Source: Thermoleophilia bacterium (GTDB lineage: Bacteria; Actinomycetota; Thermoleophilia; Gaiellales; Gaiellaceae). Taken from it: a DNA stretch of 7,217 nucleotides. The stretch spans positions 1 through 7,217 of the forward strand of contig JAERMP010000113.1 of the NCBI GenBank assembly GCA_016844515.1, in the 5' to 3' direction. The stretch's first letter is position 1; each line of letters opens with the position of its first letter. The position numbers and the translations under genes were made by a program. Positions 1 to 5,823 of the stretch are shown here, piece by piece. A model generated the notes under the pieces. That model was given only the letters and a program-made list of their open reading frames with translations, was not told where the DNA came from and did no database searches.

Positions 1-77
1 CTTCGCGTCGTCGGGGTTCGAGAACCCGTACTTGTACTCGGAGCGGATTTCGCGGACGACCTCGGTCTCGTGCGTGC

Positions 78-81
<4 letters not shown>
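1..81 (-). CDS. sufB: SufB, Fe-S cluster assembly scaffold subunit (N-terminal 27 residues only)
   Basis: Only the first 27 codons are in the window; the gene runs off the left edge. The peptide begins MSTHETEVVREIRSEYKY and continues GFSNPDDAK. The YKYGF stretch soon after the start is typical of SufB, the scaffold subunit that works with SufC and SufD to build Fe-S clusters in the cytoplasm. The ATG at 79-81 overlaps the sufC stop codon in an ATGA junction, and a near-perfect ribosome binding site precedes it, so the start is secure. Position directly after sufC strongly supports SufB over the related SufD. Identity rests on a short peptide plus context, so what follows (sufD, sufS, sufU) cannot be judged. 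Confidence 0.85.
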
Positions 82-857
<776 letters not shown>

Positions 858-986
858 GTTCTGCAACAGCCTCCCGTTCGGCGTCGGTAGTCCCGGCCTC
901 ACCGCGTGCAAGGCATGGAACGTTCCCACGATACAGACAAGGCAAACGTCGCAGTCCCACCTCGACGAAAGGCGCAGCGTAAGGAC

Positions 987-1706
987 TCACACGGCCCCGA
1001 CTTTCTCCGCGACGTGAACGACGCACAGATCCGGCTCGATGTGCGGCCTCAACCAATCTGCGTCGGCGGGCGCGCCGAGCTCCGCGAGCGCTCCGCGCAC
1101 GAGACCCAGGTGCACTCCGCAGACGATCTGCTCGTGTGTCGTGGCCACGTCATGAAAGGGACACTGCCTCATCAGAACCCTGTGCCCTTCCTCGTCCGAC
1201 TCGAGCTCGGGCTCGAATCCGAGCTCGTCGAGCAGGTCGACGACGCGGTTCAGCGCCTCCGCGGCCGAGAGGGAGGTGAACGGCTCTGGCCGATCGACCA
1301 GGTAGCGACCCCACCCCTCCCCTGCCTGCTCTGCGCGAGCGGCCGGCTCCGGTCCGGAGCCCATCAGGAAGCCGGCCAAGATCTGTGCGAGCAGGCGGTA
1401 ACCGCCGCTCTCGCCAAGGCCGCCGGTCTCGGGCACGAGCTCGTAGACCAACCGCGGGCGGCCCGGGCGGACGGACGTCGCAGCCCTTGACGACACCAGC
1501 CCGACCTCGGCCAGAACGGCGAGGTGCGAGCGTACCGTGTTCACGTGCCGGCCCACACGCGCCCCCAGCTCATGGGCATCGAGAGGCGCATCGGCCTCGT
1601 GCAGCAGGGCGAGGATCCTCGCCCTGCTTGCGTCCCCCAGCGCCCGATGCAGGCGCCTATCCAGGTCGTGGCCAGGTTCCGTGTGGCCTTTTTTCACGAT
1701 GGCCAT
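987..1706 (-). CDS. sufR: SufR-like winged-helix regulator with C-terminal cysteine cluster
   Basis: A 239-residue regulator. The N-terminal half is an ArsR/DeoR-type winged helix: the LGDASRARILALL helix (23-35), a recognition region at about 48-69 (VGRHVNTVRSHLAVL) and a wing with PGRPRLVYEL (81-90). The C-terminal half has cysteines C182, C196 and C228 in the contexts QCPFH, IVCG and DLCVVH. This fits SufR/Rv1460-type proteins, where such cysteines hold an Fe-S cluster and the cluster state controls repression of the suf operon. Only three candidate cysteine ligands are visible; a histidine such as H185, H199 or H231 could be a fourth, which is inference. The location just upstream of sufC fits autoregulated control of the operon. 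The ATG at 1704-1706 has no good Shine-Dalgarno sequence. A TTTAGT box 7 bases before it suggests a leaderless message. A GTG at 1695-1697 is an alternative start. Confidence 0.8.
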   Translation of the reverse strand: MAIVKKGHTEPGHDLDRRLHRALGDASRARILALLHEADAPLDAHELGARVGRHVNTVRSHLAVLAEVGLVSSRAATSVRPGRPRLVYELVPETGGLGESGGYRLLAQILAGFLMGSGPEPAARAEQAGEGWGRYLVDRPEPFTSLSAAEALNRVVDLLDELGFEPELESDEEGHRVLMRQCPFHDVATTHEQIVCGVHLGLVRGALAELGAPADADWLRPHIEPDLCVVHVAEKVGAV

Positions 1707-1713
1707 GGAGTTT

Positions 1714-1719
1714 ACTAAA
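1714..1719 (-). promoter_or_regulatory. Possible -10 box for sufR (leaderless)
   Basis: On the minus strand this reads TTTAGT, and the ATG of the SufR-like gene begins 7 bases later, the distance expected if transcription starts on the start codon. It lies in the near-only AT-rich patch of the divergent region, which includes the 9-base inverted repeat TTTACTAAA (1711-1719). No convincing -35 box is visible, so this is a suggestion. Confidence 0.3.
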
Positions 1720-1737
1720 TCGGAGGGGGATGACGGT

Positions 1738-1765
1738 TACCGCACCTGCGTGGGAGGATGCGGTA
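1738..1765. promoter_or_regulatory. Perfect 7-bp dyad in the sufR/tatA divergent region (candidate operator)
   Basis: TACCGCA at 1738-1744 is matched by its exact reverse complement TGCGGTA at 1759-1765, with 14 bases between. The half-site centres are 21 bases apart, about two helical turns, which suits a dimeric winged-helix protein binding one DNA face. It lies 31 bases upstream of the sufR start and 67 bases upstream of tatA. The obvious candidate binder is the adjacent SufR-like protein, but no known operator sequence was matched. Chance occurrence in GC-rich DNA is possible. Confidence 0.35.
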
Positions 1766-1820
1766 GGCAGCTCCTTGCCCGCATTGCACGCCTGACATGT
1801 TCGCCACGCGAGCCCGCTGG

Positions 1821-1826
1821 TATCGT
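1821..1826 (+). promoter_or_regulatory. Probable -10 box for tatA (leaderless, extended -10)
   Basis: TATCGT matches the actinobacterial TANNNT -10 pattern, carries an upstream TG at 1818-1819 (extended -10 form) and ends 6 bases before the tatA ATG. That spacing predicts transcription starting at the start codon. It also explains why tatA has no Shine-Dalgarno sequence. No clear -35 box is present. Confidence 0.45.
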
Positions 1827-1832
1827 GCGCTC

Positions 1833-2096
1833 ATGCCGTTCGGCATCTCGATCTGGGAGCTCATGATTCTCCTCGTCGTGCTGCTCCTCATCTTCGGCGC
1901 GAAGCGACTGCCAGAGATGGGACGCTCGCTCGGCAAGGGAATGCGCGAGTTCAAGGACTCGGTCACGGGTGTGGAGGAAGCGGTGACCATCACCGAACCG
2001 GCGCCGAAGCCCGTCGAGCTCCCAGCCGCCACCTCCGAACCGGATGCGCCGGCGAGCGCTTCCGAGGCAGAGGCCGAGCGGGAAACCGTCCGCTAG
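1833..2096 (+). CDS. tatA: TatA, twin-arginine translocase pore subunit
   Basis: An 87-residue TatA-family protein that multimerises in the cytoplasmic membrane to let folded twin-arginine proteins cross. It shows the family plan: a short N-terminus (MPFGISIWEL), one transmembrane helix at about 7-21, the hinge FGAKRLPEMGRSLGKG (21-36), an amphipathic helix continuing through MREFKDS, and an acidic, Ala/Pro/Glu-rich C-terminal tail. FGAKRLPE favours TatA over TatB. The frame is open upstream to an ATG at 1797, but that adds 12 residues foreign to the family, so the ATG at 1833 is preferred; it also sits correctly behind the -10-like TATCGT. tatC follows after 12 bases. With no separate tatB in view, this may be a minimal TatA-TatC system, although a tatB could lie elsewhere. 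Confidence 0.93.
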   Translation: MPFGISIWELMILLVVLLLIFGAKRLPEMGRSLGKGMREFKDSVTGVEEAVTITEPAPKPVELPAATSEPDAPASASEAEAERETVR

Positions 2097-2108
2097 GAGT
2101 CCTCCCCG

Positions 2109-2888
2109 ATGGTGCGTCGGTGGCTACCGCGCCGTCTCCTCCATGGCGAGGAGGCAACGCTCGTCGAGCATCTCGACGAGCTCCGCACGCGGCTCATCAT
2201 CGTTCTCTCCGCCCTGATTCCGGCATTCCTGCTGGCGTTTGCCTTCCACGAGCGGATCATGGAATGGCTCACGGGACCCCTTGCGGACGACAAGAAGCTG
2301 GTAACGCTTGGAGTGACCGAGCCGTTCACCACCTCGGTCAAGGTCAGCCTGATCGCAGGCCTCGCGCTTGCGCTTCCCGTCCTGCTCTGGCAGATCTGGG
2401 GGTTTCTCGCCCCGGCCGTCCAGCCGCACTTCCAACGCATCGTGCTCGTCTTCGTCGCGATCGCGACCGCGCTGTTCGCCGCCGGGGTCGTCTTCATGTA
2501 CTACGTCGTGCTCCCGCGGGCGCTCGACTTTCTCACGTCGTACGATGCCGACCTCTACGACATCCAAATCCGTGCGAGCTACTACTACAACTTCGCTGCT
2601 CTGACCCTCGTTGCAGGGGGAATTGCGTTCCTCATGCCGATCTTCATCCTCGCGCTCGTGCGTCTTCGCGTGCTCACCTCGGACCGGCTGCGCAGCAATC
2701 GGCGGATCGCGTTCGTCGTGCTGCTCGTCTTCGCGATCATGCTCCCGACAGTCGATCCCGTTTCGCTCGCGTTCGAAGTGGTCCCGCTCCTCCTCCTGTT
2801 CGAGGGGTCCATCTGGATGTCGGTGCTCATGGAACGGCGGTGGCAGCGCGGGTGGGACGAGGAGCTCGCCGAGGCCGGCCTCCCGTGA
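2109..2888 (+). CDS. tatC: TatC, twin-arginine signal receptor subunit
   Basis: A 259-residue polytopic membrane protein with six predicted hydrophobic segments, the TatC core that recognises twin-arginine signal peptides. Family features: HLDELRTRL near the N-terminus (21-29, E24 being the conserved cytoplasmic glutamate), EPF (71-73), FLAPAV (99-104), LP near 135-136, a segment with PTVDPVS (213-219) and a last helix with PLLLLFE (226-232). Two positions that are glutamate in E. coli TatC (E103 in the KHERR stretch, E170 in FEVP) align by eye with F108 (PHFQR) and L175 (FLMP). The start is fixed by AGGAG at 2095-2099, nine bases before the ATG and overlapping the tatA stop. The 3' end overlaps the next gene by four bases (GTGA), indicating one transcript. 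The C-terminus is basic then acidic and cytoplasmic. Confidence 0.95.
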   Translation: MVRRWLPRRLLHGEEATLVEHLDELRTRLIIVLSALIPAFLLAFAFHERIMEWLTGPLADDKKLVTLGVTEPFTTSVKVSLIAGLALALPVLLWQIWGFLAPAVQPHFQRIVLVFVAIATALFAAGVVFMYYVVLPRALDFLTSYDADLYDIQIRASYYYNFAALTLVAGGIAFLMPIFILALVRLRVLTSDRLRSNRRIAFVVLLVFAIMLPTVDPVSLAFEVVPLLLLFEGSIWMSVLMERRWQRGWDEELAEAGLP

Positions 2889-4180
2889 AAGTCCTGTCTG
2901 CGGACTGGGTGGTCCCAGTAGATGGACCGCCGATCCGCGACGGAGCCGTTGCGATCGCGGATGGGACGATCGTCGCAGTCGGACCCGCCGCAGAGCTCGG
3001 ACAGGGCGAGCGCTACCGGGACGCGGTAATCCTTCCCGGTTTCGTAAACGCTCACAGCCATCTCGAGTACGCCGTCTACGGAGGATTCGGCGACGGGATC
3101 GAGTTTCCGGCCTGGATCGGCTTGCACATCGAGCGAAAGCAGCGGCTCGACCTCGACGACGTCGACGCGATCGCACGGCTGGGGGCATTCGAGTGCCTGC
3201 GCTCAGGGATTACGACCGCCGGCGACTGCAGCTTCAGCGGTTCCGCGGCGACGGCGGCTGCCGAGCTCGGGCTCCGGGCGATCGTCTACCTCGAGGTGTT
3301 CGGTGCGGACGCATCCGGAATCGACAGCTTCTTCGCACCGAACAGAGACCGCGTGTCCGGCGCGTTTTCCGAGCGGGTGCGGCTTGGAATCTCGCCGCAC
3401 GCGCCCTACACCTGCTCCCTCGAGCTCTACCGTGCGTGCACCGAGCTGGGGCTGCCGATCGCGACACACCTGGCGGAGAGCGTCGCCGAGACGAGCTGGC
3501 TCCGAGACGGGACTGGGCCCTGGACCGCCCTCGGCGACATGCTCAGGCCTCCGCTCGGCACAACCGGGATCCGCGCGCTGGCGGAGGAGGGGCTGCTCGG
3601 GCCGCACGTTCTCGCAGCACATTGCGTGCAGGTCGACGAGGAAGAGATCGAGCTTCTTGCTGCGAACGATGTCGCGGTCGCCCACTGCCCGCGCTCGAAC
3701 GCGATCCTGGGCTGTGGGGTCGCACCTCTGAGCGCCCTTCGAGCGGCGGGAATACGCGTCTGCATCGCGACGGACAGCCCCGCCTCGACACCTTCGTTCG
3801 ACATGTTCGACGAGATGCGCGCCGCGATCGCGGGTGCACGAGCGCGCGAGCGGCGTCCCGATGCTCTCACGGCCGCCGAGGCTCTCGAGCTCGCGACGCT
3901 CGGAGGTGCGCGCGCCCTCGGATGCGACAATGAGCTAGGCTCGCTCGTGCCCGGGAAGAGCGCCGATCTGACAGTCTTGTCGCTCGCCGAAACGTCATTC
4001 ATCCCATGGGAAGATCCCGTTACGGCGGCGGTTCTCGGAGGCTCGCCACAACACGTCGTCGCTACTCTCGTGTCCGGTGAAACACGGTATGAGAAAGGAG
4101 GGAAGACATGGCTCGAGCTGATCGACGCAGCGCGCAGCGCCCGCGGCCGGCTTCTGTCACACGCAAACCCGACGTTGTGA
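2885..4180 (+). CDS. Metal-dependent amidohydrolase, deaminase type (candidate aminodeoxyfutalosine deaminase)
   Basis: A 431-residue cytoplasmic amidohydrolase-superfamily enzyme of the SsnA/TrzN/methylthioadenosine deaminase group. A small beta domain opens the protein (KVLSADWVVPVDG; PGFVNAHSHLEY) and returns at the end (GSLVPGKSADLTVLSL). The metal site is complete: H57 and H59 (NAHSH), H195 (THLAES) with likely catalytic E198, H246 (AAHC) and D297 (TDSPAS). SPHAPYT (170-176) and AHCPRSNAILG (266-276) are wording seen in nucleoside-type deaminases, including aminodeoxyfutalosine deaminases of the futalosine menaquinone route. That specific substrate is inference; methylthioadenosine/S-adenosylhomocysteine or guanine-like substrates remain possible. 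The GTG at 2885 forms a GTGA overlap with the tatC stop. The open frame reaches back to 2120, but only as a shadow of tatC. Its last 73 bases overlap the next gene if that gene starts at 4108. Confidence 0.85.
   Translation: MKVLSADWVVPVDGPPIRDGAVAIADGTIVAVGPAAELGQGERYRDAVILPGFVNAHSHLEYAVYGGFGDGIEFPAWIGLHIERKQRLDLDDVDAIARLGAFECLRSGITTAGDCSFSGSAATAAAELGLRAIVYLEVFGADASGIDSFFAPNRDRVSGAFSERVRLGISPHAPYTCSLELYRACTELGLPIATHLAESVAETSWLRDGTGPWTALGDMLRPPLGTTGIRALAEEGLLGPHVLAAHCVQVDEEEIELLAANDVAVAHCPRSNAILGCGVAPLSALRAAGIRVCIATDSPASTPSFDMFDEMRAAIAGARARERRPDALTAAEALELATLGGARALGCDNELGSLVPGKSADLTVLSLAETSFIPWEDPVTAAVLGGSPQHVVATLVSGETRYEKGGKTWLELIDAARSARGRLLSHANPTL
4095..4101 (+). promoter_or_regulatory. Perfect Shine-Dalgarno site deciding the TPR-gene start
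   Basis: AAGGAGG is a full match to the anti-Shine-Dalgarno sequence and ends six bases before the ATG at 4108. It lies within the amidohydrolase coding region, encoding part of the EKGGK segment. It argues for the upstream start of the TPR gene, even though this produces a 73-base overlap. Confidence 0.6.
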
Positions 4181-4938
4181 TCGAGGACACCATGTTCTTC
4201 CCGCGTCTTCGCCGGCACGCGAAGTGGATGTTCCTGTTCCTCGCCCTCGCCTTCGGGCTCGGCTTCATCGGATTCGGCGTCGGGGCCGGCGGTGTCGGGG
4301 TCGGCGACGTCTTCCGGGGGAGCGGTGGAGGGAGCGGCGTACCCTCGATCTCCAAGTCCGAAAAGCGCGTCCTCGACAACCCGAAGGATGCGCAGGCATT
4401 CCGCGACCTCGCCACGGCTCACCAGGCCGCCGGGAACACCGATGACGCCATCGAGGCCCTCGAGAACTTCGTCGCGCTGCGCCCGCGCAACACCGACGTC
4501 CTGCGCGAGCTCGCCGGGCTGTATCTCGCGCAGGCGACCGATGCACAGCAGCGTGGCCAGATCGCCGACTATCGCGCTGCCTATCTGGCGCCGGGGACCG
4601 CAGTGGCCGGCGCGATCCGGCTCGGTGACAGACCGCTCGATCCGGACCCGATCTCGCAGGCCGTGAGCGGACAGATCACCGAGGACAGCTCCGTCGCGTA
4701 CTTCGAGGCGCAGCAGGCAGCGGCGAAAGCCGTCGACACGTACCGGCGGATCACCGTGGTGCTGCCGAACGATCCGAGCGTTCAGCTCGAGCTGGCACAG
4801 GCGGCTCAGAGTGCGGGTGACACGGCAACCGTTATTGCTGCATACGAAGCGTTCCTGAAGATCGCGCCGGACGATCCGACCGCGGTCGAGGTCCGCCGTC
4901 TTCTGAAGCAGCTCCGCCAGTTCGGCCCAACCGGCTGA
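4108..4938 (+). CDS. Membrane-anchored tetratricopeptide-repeat protein
   Basis: A 276-residue protein of unknown specific role. A basic N-terminus (1-39) leads into one transmembrane helix (about 40-58, MFLFLALAFGLGFIGFGVG), then a Gly/Ser-rich linker (59-80) and a helical domain. TPR-like units are visible at about 94-127 (with AIEALENFVALRPRN) and 223-256 (with VIAAYEAFLKIAPDDP), and a less regular middle section lies between. By charge, the N-terminus should stay in the cytoplasm and the TPR domain face outside. TPR proteins act as assembly scaffolds, so a role in envelope-complex or cytochrome maturation is conceivable but unproven. The start at 4108 has a perfect Shine-Dalgarno site. 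Alternatives are GTG 4177, which makes a GTGA overlap with the upstream stop, and ATG 4192, which has GAGGA just before it and begins MFFPRLRRHAKW. It is the last gene before a terminator. Confidence 0.8.
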   Translation: MARADRRSAQRPRPASVTRKPDVVIEDTMFFPRLRRHAKWMFLFLALAFGLGFIGFGVGAGGVGVGDVFRGSGGGSGVPSISKSEKRVLDNPKDAQAFRDLATAHQAAGNTDDAIEALENFVALRPRNTDVLRELAGLYLAQATDAQQRGQIADYRAAYLAPGTAVAGAIRLGDRPLDPDPISQAVSGQITEDSSVAYFEAQQAAAKAVDTYRRITVVLPNDPSVQLELAQAAQSAGDTATVIAAYEAFLKIAPDDPTAVEVRRLLKQLRQFGPTG

Positions 4939-4993
4939 GAGGGCTTTCGAATAGCCGGCAGCCGCGACGCGGCCGCCTTCAGGAGTTCGCGCG

Positions 4994-5025
4994 ACCGGGA
5001 TTCCGCGCTAGCGGATCCCGGTTTT
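4994..5025 (+). terminator. Rho-independent terminator after the tatA-tatC-amidohydrolase-TPR group
   Basis: ACCGGGATTCCGC (4994-5006) pairs with GCGGATCCCGGT (5011-5022) around the loop GCTA, giving 12 base pairs with a single bulged T, followed directly by a run of four T residues (5022-5025). It begins 55 bases after the TPR stop and ends just before the cytochrome c promoter, so it should insulate the two units. The T-tract is short, but the stem is very GC-rich. Confidence 0.8.
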
Positions 5026-5037
5026 CCGCAAGGTGGT

Positions 5038-5043
5038 TAGACT
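5038..5043 (+). promoter_or_regulatory. Probable -10 box for the cytochrome c gene (leaderless)
   Basis: TAGACT fits TANNNT and ends eight bases before the GTG start of the cytochrome gene. No Shine-Dalgarno sequence lies in between, so transcription probably starts at or next to the start codon. The box falls 13 bases after the upstream terminator T-tract, which is consistent with a new transcription unit. I see no clear -35 element. Confidence 0.45.
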
Positions 5044-5051
5044 CGCGCCCT

Positions 5052-5729
5052 GTGAGGCTCGCCGTACTCGTGACCGCCGCGTGTGCGGCCCTCCTCTCCC
5101 TCGCGCTGACCGGGTGTGGCACCGGTGGGTACACGAGCCAAGGAAGCCAGGGGGCTGGGAAAAGGCTCTACATCAACGCGTGCGGTGGGTGTCACACGCT
5201 CGCGGACGCCGGGACGGCTGGAACGATCGGGCCGAACCTCGACGACGCGTTCGAACAGTCCCGCGCTGCGGGAATGACATCAGCCACCTTCACGCAGGTG
5301 GTCGCGAACCAGATTCGCTTCCCGATCACGACGACTTCGACGGGAGCGCCGGGAATGCCCGGCCCCGACACGACGCTGCCCTCGTGCGACGACGTCGAGG
5401 GAGACGCCTCCTGCGTCCCCGATCAGGATCAGGCGGTGAGCGACATCGCGGTCTACGTCGGTGCCGTCGCCGGGACCGGAGTCACGGCGGAGCGACCAAC
5501 GGACGGGAAGTCGATCTTCACGACCACCTGCGGGTCGTGCCACACGCTGTCGGACGCCGGGACTTCCGGCAACGTCGGTCCGAACCTCGACAATTCAAAG
5601 CCGTCGAAGGAGCTCGTCAGCGATCGCGTGACGAACGGCCAGGGCCAGATGCCCTCGTTCAAGGACTCTCTCGACGAGGCGCAGATCCGGGCCGTCGCCG
5701 ATTACGTCTCGGGCGCCGCCGGGAGGTAG
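5052..5729 (+). CDS. Diheme cytochrome c lipoprotein
   Basis: A 225-residue exported electron-transfer protein. The N-terminus is a lipoprotein signal: MRLAVLVTAACAALLSLAL, then lipobox LTGC with C22 as the lipidated residue. Two class I cytochrome c domains follow. Heme site one is CGGCH (44-48) and site two is CGSCH (160-164). M102 (PGMPG) and M200 (QMPSF) are the likely axial methionines. The domains share the wording CHTLxDAGTxG and GPNLD, indicating internal duplication. Domain one carries an insert with C112 and C121, possibly a disulfide. The protein should sit on the outer face of the cytoplasmic membrane and could deliver electrons to the oxidase whose subunit III is encoded convergently nearby; the partner is inferred. 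The GTG start at 5052 has a TAGACT box just upstream. Its TAG stop is part of the hairpin repeat that follows. Confidence 0.9.
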   Translation: MRLAVLVTAACAALLSLALTGCGTGGYTSQGSQGAGKRLYINACGGCHTLADAGTAGTIGPNLDDAFEQSRAAGMTSATFTQVVANQIRFPITTTSTGAPGMPGPDTTLPSCDDVEGDASCVPDQDQAVSDIAVYVGAVAGTGVTAERPTDGKSIFTTTCGSCHTLSDAGTSGNVGPNLDNSKPSKELVSDRVTNGQGQMPSFKDSLDEAQIRAVADYVSGAAGR

Positions 5730-5823
5730 GGGCCGGGCATGCCCGGCCAGGGCGAGGCATGCCTCGCCCCTACGGCTGCCCTCCGAGGGCGGCGTAAGAC
5801 GGCGGCCCAAGGGTCGCCCCTAC
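5726..5823. repeat. Four-hairpin GC-rich palindromic repeat with GTAGGGGC ends
   Basis: The element fills the gap between two convergent genes. Its left end GTAGGGGC (5726-5733) is mirrored by GCCCCTAC at 5766-5773 and again at 5816-5823. Inside are four hairpins in a row: a perfect 18-base palindrome around GCATGC (5731-5748), a perfect 20-base palindrome with half-site GGGCGAGGCA (5750-5769), an imperfect stem at 5771-5796 containing GCTGCCCT paired with AGGGCGGC, and GGCGGCCC paired with GGGTCGCC (5801-5818, one G-U pair). TCGCCCCTACG is directly repeated at 5764-5774 and 5814-5824. The ends provide the TAG stops of both flanking genes. It resembles dispersed GC-rich intergenic palindromes known in several bacterial genomes. 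It has no T-tract, so a terminator role is only possible, as 3'-end stabiliser or bidirectional attenuator. Confidence 0.8.

Noticed and set aside
906..1490. Plus-strand open frame of 194 residues antisense to the SufR-like gene
   Set aside because: The minus strand encodes a complete winged-helix regulator in this interval; the plus-strand translation has no domain features.
2871..2882. Perfect 12-base palindrome GAGGCCGGCCTC just before the amidohydrolase start
   Set aside because: It has no loop, lies within tatC codons and is the kind of GC palindrome expected by chance here; I see no support for a regulatory role.
2120..2884. Open frame extending the amidohydrolase upstream through tatC, to 686 residues in total
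   Set aside because: The upstream 255 codons are arginine- and proline-rich with no family resemblance and exactly shadow tatC. The GTG at 2885 fits the family N-terminus.
2124..3188. Minus-strand open frame of 354 residues across tatC and the amidohydrolase start
   Set aside because: The translation is a low-complexity run of Arg, Glu and Asp typical of antisense frames in high-GC genes, and the plus strand encodes clear TatC and amidohydrolase.
3427..4422. Minus-strand open frame of 331 residues
   Set aside because: It is antisense to the amidohydrolase and TPR genes, with Ser/Ala/Arg-rich composition and no recognisable motif.
5052..5797. Overlapping plus-strand frame (from 5033) across the cytochrome c gene
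   Set aside because: Its product is Arg/Gly-rich without motifs, whereas the 5052 frame has a signal peptide, lipobox and two heme motifs.
5726..5823. Interpretation of the hairpin cluster as a CRISPR array or an attachment site
   Set aside because: There are no regularly spaced identical repeats with unique spacers, no cas gene, no integrase and no tRNA nearby.
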